NCBI GenBank assembly: GCA_964648215.1
Contig: CAZYMF010000188.1
Location: forward strand, 1-9,637
Direction of reading: 5' to 3'
Length of the DNA: 9,637 bases
DNA from: CAZYMF01 sp964648215
GTDB taxonomy: Bacteria; Desulfobacterota; Binatia; HRBIN30; JACQVA1
Shown here in pieces: positions 1-6,000 of the stretch; within the stretch, counting starts at the first letter, position 1; each line of letters opens with the position of its first letter. Made by a program: the position numbers and the translations under genes. The notes beneath the pieces were generated by a model, which saw only the letters and a program-made list of their open reading frames with translations, searched no databases and was not told where the DNA came from.

Positions 1-12
1 GAGGGAGACACG

Positions 13-234
13 ATGCCGATCTACGAATACCGCTGCGAGCAGTGCGGTGCCCAGTTCGAAGAGCTCACGTCGTCCGCCGGGGCCGCGCGCGTTCGCTGCC
101 GGCAGTGCAGCGGCCGCCGGGTAACGCGCCTGCTGTCCGCCTTCGCGGTCGGCAGTGAAACGGCGCCGGCAGCCGAACCGGGGCCCTGCGGGGCCTGCGG
201 CGCCGCGCAGCGCGGCATGTGCGCCGTCGACTGA
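13..234 (+). CDS. FmdB-family zinc ribbon protein
   Basis: This 73-aa protein opens with MPIYEYRCEQCG, the signature start of the FmdB/CxxC_CXXC_SSSS putative regulatory family. Members are small zinc-ribbon proteins; the family is named after a putative formamidase/amidase regulator, and its molecular role is mostly unknown. Two CxxC knuckles are visible, C8/C11 and C29/C32 (RCRQC), and should bind one zinc. An alanine/proline-rich tail follows and ends in another cysteine group (C59, C62, C70) of unclear purpose; the tail differs between family members. The start is supported by GGGAG at 3-7, five bases before ATG. Length is usual for the family. It is not clearly in an operon with the HPt gene, which starts 240 bases downstream. 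The family call is confident; no specific function can be given. Confidence 0.9.
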   Translation: MPIYEYRCEQCGAQFEELTSSAGAARVRCRQCSGRRVTRLLSAFAVGSETAPAAEPGPCGACGAAQRGMCAVD

Positions 235-473
235 GCCTGGCGCAAAGCGCCGGCGACAGGGGACCGTCGCGAACTGACCAGACAACGGGCTGTTGGCCGA
301 ACAGCGACACCGCCGTCGGCATCGCCGATCGAGCGGGACGTTGCGCTCGAAAGATGACGTGCGGGCCGATCTCGGCAACCGGATGCTACGGGACACGATT
401 CCTGTTCTCGGCAATGACCTCGCGCGAAGAGCTGGCACGACAATTGTTTCGTACGTCGCATTGGGAGCTCTCC
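235..473 (+). other. Intergenic region, fmdB-like gene to HPt gene
   Basis: No gene was found here. A small perfect hairpin lies just after the upstream stop codon (GGCGC at 239-243, loop AAA, GCGCC at 247-251, extendable by a G-U and a C-G pair). It has no T-run, so it is only a weak terminator candidate. The HPt reading frame stays open upstream to 219, but there is no ribosome binding site before the earlier ATGs and the translation there is not protein-like. I treat this stretch as leader or spacer. No convincing -35/-10 pair was seen. Confidence 0.4.
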
Positions 474-926
474 ATGTGGGACCAAACGACCACGCTGCCG
501 GCGGCAGCGACGGGCACAGCCAGCGGCAATGTCGAGCAAGGGCCGGCGTCCGTCGGTTGCCATACCGACGAGCACGCCGTCGATCAGACGGAGCTGCTCG
601 AACGGTTCGAGGGGGAGACCGATCTGCTCCGGGAGGTCATCGACATCTTCTTGGGCGAATGCCCCGCCCGACTGGCACGGTTGCGCGCGGCCGTTCGCCA
701 TCGCGACGCCGCCGCGCTGGCCCTGGCCGCGCATTCACTGACAGGCTGCCTGGGCACGTTCGCCGCGCCACGCGCGGTGCAATTGAGCCGCGAGATCGAG
801 CGCTGCGCGCAGTGCGGTGACTTCGCCACCGCCGAGACTCCATGCGTCGCGATCGAGGGCGAGATGGGCCGGGTCGGACGGGAGCTGGTCGCCATCCGCG
901 ACGCTTGCACCCCTGCGCCCGACTAG
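474..926 (+). CDS. Stand-alone histidine phosphotransfer (HPt) protein
   Basis: This 150-aa protein carries a single HPt domain over roughly residues 35-140. Such proteins relay phosphate between a hybrid kinase's receiver and a downstream response regulator in the cytoplasm. The helix ELLERFEGETDLLREVIDIF and the phosphoacceptor motif AAHSLTGCLGTF, with His87, are typical. The lysine normally found in the AHxLKG motif is threonine here. The first ~35 residues look disordered (Ala/Thr/Gly-rich). I chose the ATG at 474 because GGGAG at 463-467 lies six bases upstream; the frame is open back to 219 but earlier starts lack a ribosome binding site. No receiver or kinase is fused to it and no partner is adjacent. 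The nearest kinases are the CheB-CheR fusion and the truncated PAS kinase; pairing with either is inference. Confidence 0.85.
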   Translation: MWDQTTTLPAAATGTASGNVEQGPASVGCHTDEHAVDQTELLERFEGETDLLREVIDIFLGECPARLARLRAAVRHRDAAALALAAHSLTGCLGTFAAPRAVQLSREIERCAQCGDFATAETPCVAIEGEMGRVGRELVAIRDACTPAPD

Positions 927-1215
927 CTCGCGGTCACGGTTCGGAGGGCGCCGGAAATCTCCGCTCGGCCCCGCTGCGCCCTCTACGGCGAATCCTGCTC
1001 TTGTCAGATCGGGCTCAATGTCAAAATGGGTGTCAATGTTGCCGGGAATCGGCTAGGCTCCCATCAAGAGTTCAGGTGGGTCGACAGTCGGCTCCCCGGA
1101 CGGACTCACCGACCGCGGGACGGTTTCCCCGCGAGCACGAATCGTCGGGAAGTTGCGGCCGCGGCAAACGTAGCCACGGCGCTTCGACGATGCGAAAAAC
1201 GGCAGGAGTAAGGCA
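927..1215 (+). other. Long leader / spacer before cold shock gene
   Basis: No gene was found. An 8-bp perfect inverted repeat follows the HPt stop by 17 bases: GAGGGCGC at 944-951 pairs with GCGCCCTC at 976-983, and its loop contains a nested CGGA/TCCG hairpin (952-963). There is no T-run, so it is either a weak terminator or a leader structure. Further hairpins occur nearer the gene, for example a GCGGG/CCCGC type around 1115-1135. TGTCA appears three times (1002, 1019, 1031). Long structured 5' leaders are usual for cspA-type genes, but I could not identify a reliable promoter or a cold-box motif. Confidence 0.4.
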
Positions 1216-1422
1216 ATGCGAGTAACGGGAACGGTCAAATGGTTCAACGATGAAAAGGGCTTCGGCTTCATCATCCGCGACGACGGCGAGAAGGACGTCT
1301 TCTGTCATCACAGCGCCATCCAGGGAGAGGGCTTCAAGAGCCTGAAGGAAGGCGCCAAGGTCGAGTTCGATGTGGTCGAGGGCCAGAAGGGCCCCGCCGC
1401 GCAGAACGTCGTGACCCTGTAG
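1216..1422 (+). CDS. Cold shock protein (CspA family)
   Basis: This is a 68-aa single cold-shock domain, the usual CspA length. The family binds single-stranded RNA and DNA and melts RNA secondary structure, acting as an RNA chaperone at low temperature or in stationary phase. RNP1 is visible as KGFGFI (residues 14-19) and RNP2 as VFCHHSAI (28-35). Trp9 and Phe10 in VKWFN and the three RNP1/RNP2 phenylalanines F16, F18 and F29 supply the aromatic binding surface. RNP2 differs from the E. coli VFVHFSAI, with Cys30 and His32. The start is fixed by AGGAG at 1204-1208, seven bases before ATG. A strong terminator follows, so it is probably transcribed alone. Which csp paralogue it is cannot be told from sequence alone. 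Confidence 0.97.
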   Translation: MRVTGTVKWFNDEKGFGFIIRDDGEKDVFCHHSAIQGEGFKSLKEGAKVEFDVVEGQKGPAAQNVVTL

Positions 1423-1448
1423 ACAGGACCCAGAACCCCAGAAACTCG

Positions 1449-1485
1449 AACGGGCCCGCCGGCATTCACCGGTGGGCCCGTTTCT
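1449..1485 (+). terminator. Rho-independent terminator after cold shock gene
   Basis: A 14-bp stem pairs 1449-1462 with 1469-1482, including one G-U pair at 1458/1473, around the loop CATTCA (1463-1468). It is followed by a short T-rich tail (TTTCT at 1481-1485). It sits 27 bases after the csp stop codon. The stem is long and very GC-rich, which compensates for the short T tract. Confidence 0.85.
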
Positions 1486-1519
1486 CCGCTGCGAACGACT
1501 GCACTCGCGCGTCTCTCGA

Positions 1520-1550
1520 TTGACAGCGACGCCGCGACAGCGCAGACTAT
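1520..1550 (+). promoter_or_regulatory. Possible sigma-70 promoter for the small-gene run
   Basis: A perfect -35 hexamer TTGACA lies at 1520-1525, just downstream of the csp terminator and upstream of the four small genes. The best -10 candidate is GACTAT at 1545-1550, which matches only three of six positions and has a long 19-base spacer. GACAGCG is repeated at 1522-1528 and 1536-1542. The location is right; the -10 box is weak. Confidence 0.35.
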
Positions 1551-1580
1551 TTCTGGAAGTAAGACGTCCGGCCCGCACTC

Positions 1581-1681
1581 GGGGGTACAACGACCCCCCA
1601 CTGGAACGCGTACGAGCCCCTCGAGAGCACCGAGCTCTCCACAGCTTCGCGGGCAAGGCCCGCTCGATCACGAGGGCTCCA
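1581..1681 (+). promoter_or_regulatory. Structured leader that can sequester the RBS of the 1682 gene
   Basis: An upstream hairpin is formed by GGGGGT (1581-1586) and ACCCCC (1593-1598). Then GAGCCCCTCG at 1614-1623 can pair with CGAGGGCTC at 1671-1679 (nine pairs, one bulged C at 1617). The second arm contains the GAGGG ribosome binding site of the gene at 1682. Inside this closing stem sit two perfect hairpins: AGAGC/GCTCT (1624-1628 with 1634-1638) and GCGGGC/GCCCGC (1649-1654 with 1658-1663). The result is a three-way junction that hides the ribosome binding site, as in an RNA thermometer or translational riboswitch. It matches no class I recognise, and GC-rich DNA folds easily by chance. 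Confidence 0.4.
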
Positions 1682-2002
1682 ATGAACGACATCGCGCACC
1701 TCTCCTTCCGGGGTGGTGGCTTGATTCTCCCCGCTCATACACCGTACGAACGCGAGTTGCTGGTCGAATGTGTCGAAGCGACCACCAAACGCCACGGTCA
1801 TCTCCGCCTCGACGTCGACGGCCGACACTGGACCATCCGCACCAGCAACGGGCTCCACGCCGTATGCGGCTCGTGCAGCCAGTGGCCGGACGATCTCAGC
1901 TACCCCGGAGGGTCGAGTGGCGCCCTGTCGGTGGTCAGCTCGCGCGCCAGGCCGTGCCTGGAAATCACCTGCGAGCAGGCTCAGGCGGGAGCCGACGCGT
2001 GA
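1682..2002 (+). CDS. Hypothetical 106-aa protein
   Basis: I do not recognise this protein. It begins MNDIAHLSFRGGG and is 106 aa long, with mixed strand-like character, no signal peptide and no membrane segment. A CGSC pair (residues 62-65) could bind metal or form a disulfide, and further cysteines occur at 30, 82 and 87. Third codon positions are strongly G/C, as in real genes nearby, and arginine is not inflated as in the overlapping shadow frames. The start at 1682 is supported by GAGGG at 1672-1676, five bases upstream; the same frame is open back to 1472 but that part runs through the csp terminator and is not credible. It is the first of four closely spaced small genes. Function unknown. 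Confidence 0.6.
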   Translation: MNDIAHLSFRGGGLILPAHTPYERELLVECVEATTKRHGHLRLDVDGRHWTIRTSNGLHAVCGSCSQWPDDLSYPGGSSGALSVVSSRARPCLEITCEQAQAGADA

Positions 2003-2064
2003 GCCGGAGTGGAACTGCGGCGCCAGAACGCGCCAATTTCAGCGCCGGCGCGGAGGGAGTGAGC

Positions 2065-2301
2065 ATGTCGCTTCTACGTCAGTCCCTTGGGCGTCATTGC
2101 CGGTGGCTCTGGCAACGACGCGGCAAGATACGCGATTTGCTGGGTCTCGGGAACCCGAAGGGGGAGCCAGACTCGGGGGAAGGCTGCGCGCAAGCGCGCA
2201 CGCGCTTCTGGGACGCGGTGCGCGAGGGCCGGTCCGAAGCGGAAGCGCAGTGTGCGAGGCAAACCCGTAGCCCATCACACGAAGAAGGATCTGCGCGATG
2301 A
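2065..2301 (+). CDS. Hypothetical 78-aa protein, translationally coupled to the next gene
   Basis: This 78-aa protein begins MSLLRQSLGRHCRWLWQRRG. It has a basic, tryptophan-containing N-terminus that could be amphipathic, a Gly/Pro/Ser linker, and a helical stretch around residues 46-62 (ARTRFWDAVREGRSEAEAQC). I have no function for it. A very good ribosome binding site (GGAGG at 2052-2056) lies eight bases before ATG 2065; a GTG at 2059-2061 is out of frame with it. Its stop codon overlaps the ATG of the next gene as ATGA at 2298-2301, which supports both genes and suggests translational coupling. Arginine content is high and the frame could still be spurious, but the ribosome binding site and the overlap argue against that. 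Confidence 0.6.
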   Translation: MSLLRQSLGRHCRWLWQRRGKIRDLLGLGNPKGEPDSGEGCAQARTRFWDAVREGRSEAEAQCARQTRSPSHEEGSAR

Positions 2302-2507
2302 TGGAACAGCTCGACCGCCGCAACCCGTGCGACAACCTCAATCATCGGCGCACGCAAGCACCGGTCCGCCATTGTCCGGCGTGCGGCCGGGTCGTCAACG
2401 AACGTGTTGGCAAGCAAGACTGTAGCGATACCCAGCATGCGACTGCGCGGCGCCAGCACAGCGTATTTTGCGTCGACTGCGGCATGCGGCTGATCTCTCG
2501 CGGCTGA
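2298..2507 (+). CDS. Small zinc-ribbon protein (69 aa)
   Basis: This 69-aa protein carries two knuckles, CPACG (C26/C29) and CVDCG (C58/C61), about 28 residues apart, which should form one treble-clef or zinc-ribbon site. C11, H16, C42 and H47 are extra possible ligands. The opening MMEQLDRRNPCDNLNHRR resembles, from memory, a conserved uncharacterised family of small zinc-ribbon proteins found in several environmental bacteria; I cannot give it a name. Start: AAGGA at 2285-2289 with eight bases to ATG 2298. A second ATG follows directly at 2301. The gene overlaps the previous stop by 4 bp and is followed 42 bases later by the MGDKSPKS gene, so an operon is likely. DNA, RNA or protein binding are all possible. 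Confidence 0.75.
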   Translation: MMEQLDRRNPCDNLNHRRTQAPVRHCPACGRVVNERVGKQDCSDTQHATARRQHSVFCVDCGMRLISRG

Positions 2508-2549
2508 GAAGGTGCTGGTCGCGATCGAGGAAGAGAAAGGTGGTTCGAC

Positions 2550-2675
2550 ATGGGTGACAAATCTCCGAAGTCGGTACGCCGGCAAGCGACCCAAAAGCAG
2601 GCGAAGAGCAGCGCCGCCGACCAGAAGAAGCAGCAGGCCGTCGCCGCAAAGAAGGACGTATTCAAGCGGGGCTAG
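2550..2675 (+). CDS. 41-aa basic MGDKSPKS-type small protein
   Basis: This short gene encodes 41 residues, starting MGDKSPKSVRRQATQKQAKS and ending DVFKRG. It is rich in Lys, Gln and Ala, has no aromatic residue except one Phe near the end, and is probably helical or disordered. The opening MGDKSPKS recurs, to my knowledge, in a family of very short uncharacterised bacterial proteins, often missed by gene callers because of their length. The ribosome binding site AAGGTGG lies at 2537-2543, six bases before ATG 2550, and codon use is like the neighbours. It is the last gene of the small-gene run. A basic, low-complexity peptide suggests nucleic-acid or ribosome contact, but that is a guess. 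Confidence 0.75.
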   Translation: MGDKSPKSVRRQATQKQAKSSAADQKKQQAVAAKKDVFKRG

Positions 2676-2678
2676 CAG

Positions 2679-2803
2679 CCGGTCGAAAAACCCCGCCCCA
2701 TGCTTCGACACGCTCAGCATGAGCGGAGCCCCACTCTGATTTCAAAGGGCTTTCCCCGCTCACCCTGAGCTTGTCGAAGGGTGTCTTCGCGTTTTTCAAC
2801 GGG
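2679..2803. repeat. MITE/REP-like palindromic element
   Basis: A 125-bp unit begins three bases after the stop codon at 2675. Its ends are imperfect terminal inverted repeats: CCGGTCGAAAAAC at 2679-2691 and GTTTTTCAACGGG at 2791-2803 (11 of 13 match). Inside are two 28-bp inverted copies, 2699-2726 and 2756-2783, matching at 23 of 28. Each copy is itself a hairpin: CATGCT...AGCATG in the first and, read on the other strand, CACCCT...AGGGTG in the second. The differences between copies compensate each other in the stem. CTTCGACAAGCTCAGGGTGA-like units are, as I recall, dispersed in many high-GC genomes. There is no transposase here, so it would be mobilised in trans, if at all. Confidence 0.7.
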
Positions 2804-2846
2804 TGCCGCACCAGTCCATTGAAAAACGCCTCCCCCATGCTTCGCC
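2789..2846. repeat. Second, degenerate repeat end and nested hairpin
   Basis: GCGTTTTTCAA at 2789-2799 is a perfect inverted repeat of TTGAAAAACGC at 2819-2829. The loop between them contains GGTG/CACC (2802-2805 with 2809-2812). The segment 2819-2846 also repeats, in direct orientation, the left end of the preceding element (compare 2683-2708: GAAAAAC, a C-rich run, then ATGCTTCG). After that the similarity fades. It looks like the start of a second, decayed copy, and the stem could also stop transcription. Confidence 0.55.
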
Positions 2847-3000
2847 GTATTCTGCACGAGGGGGCGGCACCGCTTCGCACCCATCCATGGGGCAACGCGG
2901 ACGAAAGGCAGAGCGCCCTACTCTGTTGACGGCTGTTGACGGCTTGATCTCTAGCGCCCGCACCGACTAGAAGGTTACCGTCCATGGTCGGTCCGAGGGC
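2847..3000 (+). promoter_or_regulatory. Upstream region of the CheB-CheR kinase with tandem CTGTTGACGG
   Basis: No gene is present between the repeats and the kinase. CTGTTGACGG occurs twice in tandem at 2923-2932 and 2933-2942, giving two TTGACG hexamers ten bases apart that resemble -35 boxes. No good -10 box follows at 16-18 bases (the nearest is TCTAGC at 2950-2955). The pair may be a promoter element or an activator-binding direct repeat; both are weak inferences. Confidence 0.3.
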
Positions 3001-6000
3001 ATGACGCGGGGCAAGGCCAGATCGGCGTCACCGAAGGCGCGCAAGCGTTCCCCCGCAGCACACCACCGAGAGGCAACCCGTCGAGTGCGCCATCGGACCG
3101 CGTTTCCGATCGTCGGCCTCGGCGCCTCGGCGGGCGGGCTCGACGCTTTTCGGAGATTCTTCATCGCCCTGCCCGACCAGTGCGGCATGGCCTTCGTCCT
3201 GATCCAGCACCTCGATCCGACGCGCGAGAGCCTGACCGCCGATCTGGTCGGCACGTACACGCGGATGCGCGTGGCGCAGGCCGAAGACGGCATGAAGGTC
3301 GAGCCGAACCACGTCTACGTCATTCCACCAAACACCTATCTGAGCATTCGCAACCGCACGCTGCGGCTCAGCCCGCCGACGGCGCCGCGCAGCCTGCGCA
3401 TGGCCATCGATTTCTTTCTGCATTCCCTGGCGGAAGACCAGCGCGAGAACGCCATCGGCGTCATCCTGTCGGGCACCGGCACGGACGGAAGTCTGGGGCT
3501 CAAGGAGGTCAAGGCGGCCGGCGGCATGACGATGGTGCAGGACCCGCAAACGGCGCAGCACAACGGCATGCCCAGCAGCGCCATCGCCTCCGGCTGCGCC
3601 GACTACGTCCTGCCGGCCGAACGGATGGCGGAGGCCCTCCTGGGGTACGTGCAACACGCGGAGGTGGCGGCGACCAGCATGGCCGCGCCGCCCGAGAAGG
3701 CAAGCGTCGGCCTGGCGGCCGCGCTGGAAATGCTGCGCGCGCGCGCCAGATTCGATTTCACCGGCTACAAGAAGGGAACCCTGCGCCGGCGCATTCAACG
3801 TCGCATGAGCTTGCGACACATCAATGAGCTGCCGAAGTACGTGGAGCTGCTGCGCAACGACCCCGCCGAGGTGACCGCGCTCTTCAAGGATCTGCTCATC
3901 AACGTGACCAGCTTCTTCCGCGAGCCGGCGGCCTGGACGGTCCTGCAAGACAAAGTGATGCGGCCCCTGGTTGCGGCCAGGGACACGGACCTTCCTCTGC
4001 GCCTGTGGGTACCGGCCTGCGCCACCGGCGAGGAGGCGTACTCCATGGCGATGGTGGCCATCGAGGAGATCGAGGCCGCGGGCAAGGTTTGTCGCCTGCA
4101 GGTGTTCGCATCCGACGTCGACAGCGAGGCGCTGGAGACGGCGCGCGCCGGCGTCTACCCCGAAGGGATCGCCGCCCACGTGTCCCCCGAGCGGATGGCG
4201 CGCTTCTTCGTCAAGGACGAGCACACCTATCAGGTCAACAGGGAGCTGCGCGATACCGTCGTGTTCGCGCAGCAGAGCCTGATCAGCGATCCCCCGTTCT
4301 CCCGGCTCGACCTGATCAGTTGCCGCAATCTCTTGATCTATCTCGAGCCGTCGGTGCAGGAGCAACTCCTCTCGCTGCTGCACTTCGCGCTGCGCGCAGG
4401 CGGCTACCTGTTCCTGGGCAGCGCGGAGGGCATCGGGCGGCAAGAGGACTTGTTCGAGGCGGTGTCGGCGAAGTGGCGCATCTACCGTCGCATCGGACCG
4501 ACGCGCCACGACCGGCTTCATTTCCCCGTCGCCGCCGCTCCGGCCTCGACGACCGTGCGCGACCCGACGCGGAGGGCACCCAATCCATCCCGACTGGCCA
4601 CGCTCGCGCAGAGCCTGCTCCTGCGCCGGTACGCTCCGGCGTGCGTTCTCGTCAACCGCAGCGGCGAGATCCTCTACTTCCACGGCCGGACCGAGGACTA
4701 CCTGGTGCAACCCGACGGCGTGCCGACGCAGGATCTGCTCGCGCAGGCGCGCAACGGGCTGCGCAGCAAGCTGCGTAGCGCCCTGCAAGACGCCGTCGGC
4801 GGAAACCACAGGATCGTGCTCCCCGGCATTCAGATGCGCCGCGGCAGCGCCTTCCCGCGCGTCAAGATAACGGTCGAGCCGCTGGCCCCCGCTCCCGCCG
4901 AAGGCGAGAGCCTGTGGCTGATATCGCTCGAAGACGAGCCCGAGACGGCGCCCGCCGCGCCCCCCGCCGGCGGCAACACCAGCCCCGATGCGACCCTCGC
5001 GCGGCAGCTCGAGTACGAGCTCAAGAGCACCAAGGAGGACCTGCAACAGAACGTCGAGGACCTGCGGGCGGCCAACGAAGAGCTGATGTCGGTCAACGAG
5101 GAATTTCAGTCGAGCAACGAGGAGCTGGAAACCTCGAAGGAGGAGCTGCAATCGTTGAACGAGGAGCTGACCACGGCGAACACGCAGCTGGAGAGCAAGA
5201 TCGGCGAGCTGGAGGCGACCAACAACGACCTCGACAACCTGTTGACCAGCACCAACATCGCGACGCTGTTTCTCGACAAGCGCCTGCACATCCGGCGATT
5301 CACACCGGCCGCCACGGGGCTCTTCAGCCTGATTCCCTCGGACATCGGCCGCCCGATCAACGACATCGCCCAGAAGTTCACCGACCCCGATCTTCTGCGC
5401 GACGCCGCAGCGGTCCTGCGACACCCGGTCGCGCCAAAGACGGAGGTGCAAGCCCAGGGCGGTCGCTGGTACGTCCGCCAGGTCCTGCCCTACCGCACGC
5501 GCGACGACCGCACCGAAGGTGTGGTGATGACGTTTTCCGACGTGGCCGCGGAGGCGCTCCAGGAGGCGCGGCTGTATGCCGAGTCGATCGTCGACACGGT
5601 GCGCGAACCGCTGCTGGTGCTCGACGGCGACTTGCGGGTGTGTTCGGCCAATCAGTCCTTCTACACGACCTTCCGCGCCACCCCGGAAAAGACGGTCGGA
5701 CAGTTGCTGTACGACCTCGGCAATCGCCGGTGGGACATTCCCAGGCTGCGGCAGTTGCTCGGAGACGTCCTGCCTCACAAGCGCGCGCTCAACGACCTCG
5801 AGCTGGACGTGGACTTCAAGTCGCTTGGCCCGCGGACCGTGCAGCTCACGGCACGAGCCATCCATCGCCGCGGCGACCGTGCGCCGCTCATGCTCCTGGC
5901 GATCGAAGACGTCACCGAGCGCAAACGGGCGCAAGCGGCGCTGCGGGAGACCGAGACCCGCAAGCGAGTCGAGGACCAGATACACCAGCGCCAAGCCGAG

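Noticed and set aside
21..734. Antisense 237-codon frame over the FmdB-like and HPt genes
   Set aside because: Both + strand genes are clearly recognised and have ribosome binding sites; the antisense product has no recognisable feature.
1001..1029. TTGTCA with an A-rich stretch as a csp promoter
   Set aside because: The -35 box is good but the only -10 candidates (CAAAAT at 15-base spacing, AAAATG at 17) fit poorly, so I did not list it as a promoter.
1472..1681. N-terminal extension of the 106-aa gene back to ATG 1472
   Set aside because: It would start inside the csp terminator stem, has no ribosome binding site, and translates to Arg-rich non-protein-like sequence.
2094..2720. Antisense 208-codon frame over the small-gene run
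   Set aside because: Its first part is the translated palindromic repeat (VSKHGAGFF-type sequence seen when such repeats are read as protein), and the rest opposes better supported genes.
2679..2846. CRISPR array or phage attachment site
   Set aside because: The repeats are inverted and palindromic, not regularly spaced direct repeats with unique spacers, and there is no cas gene, integrase or tRNA.
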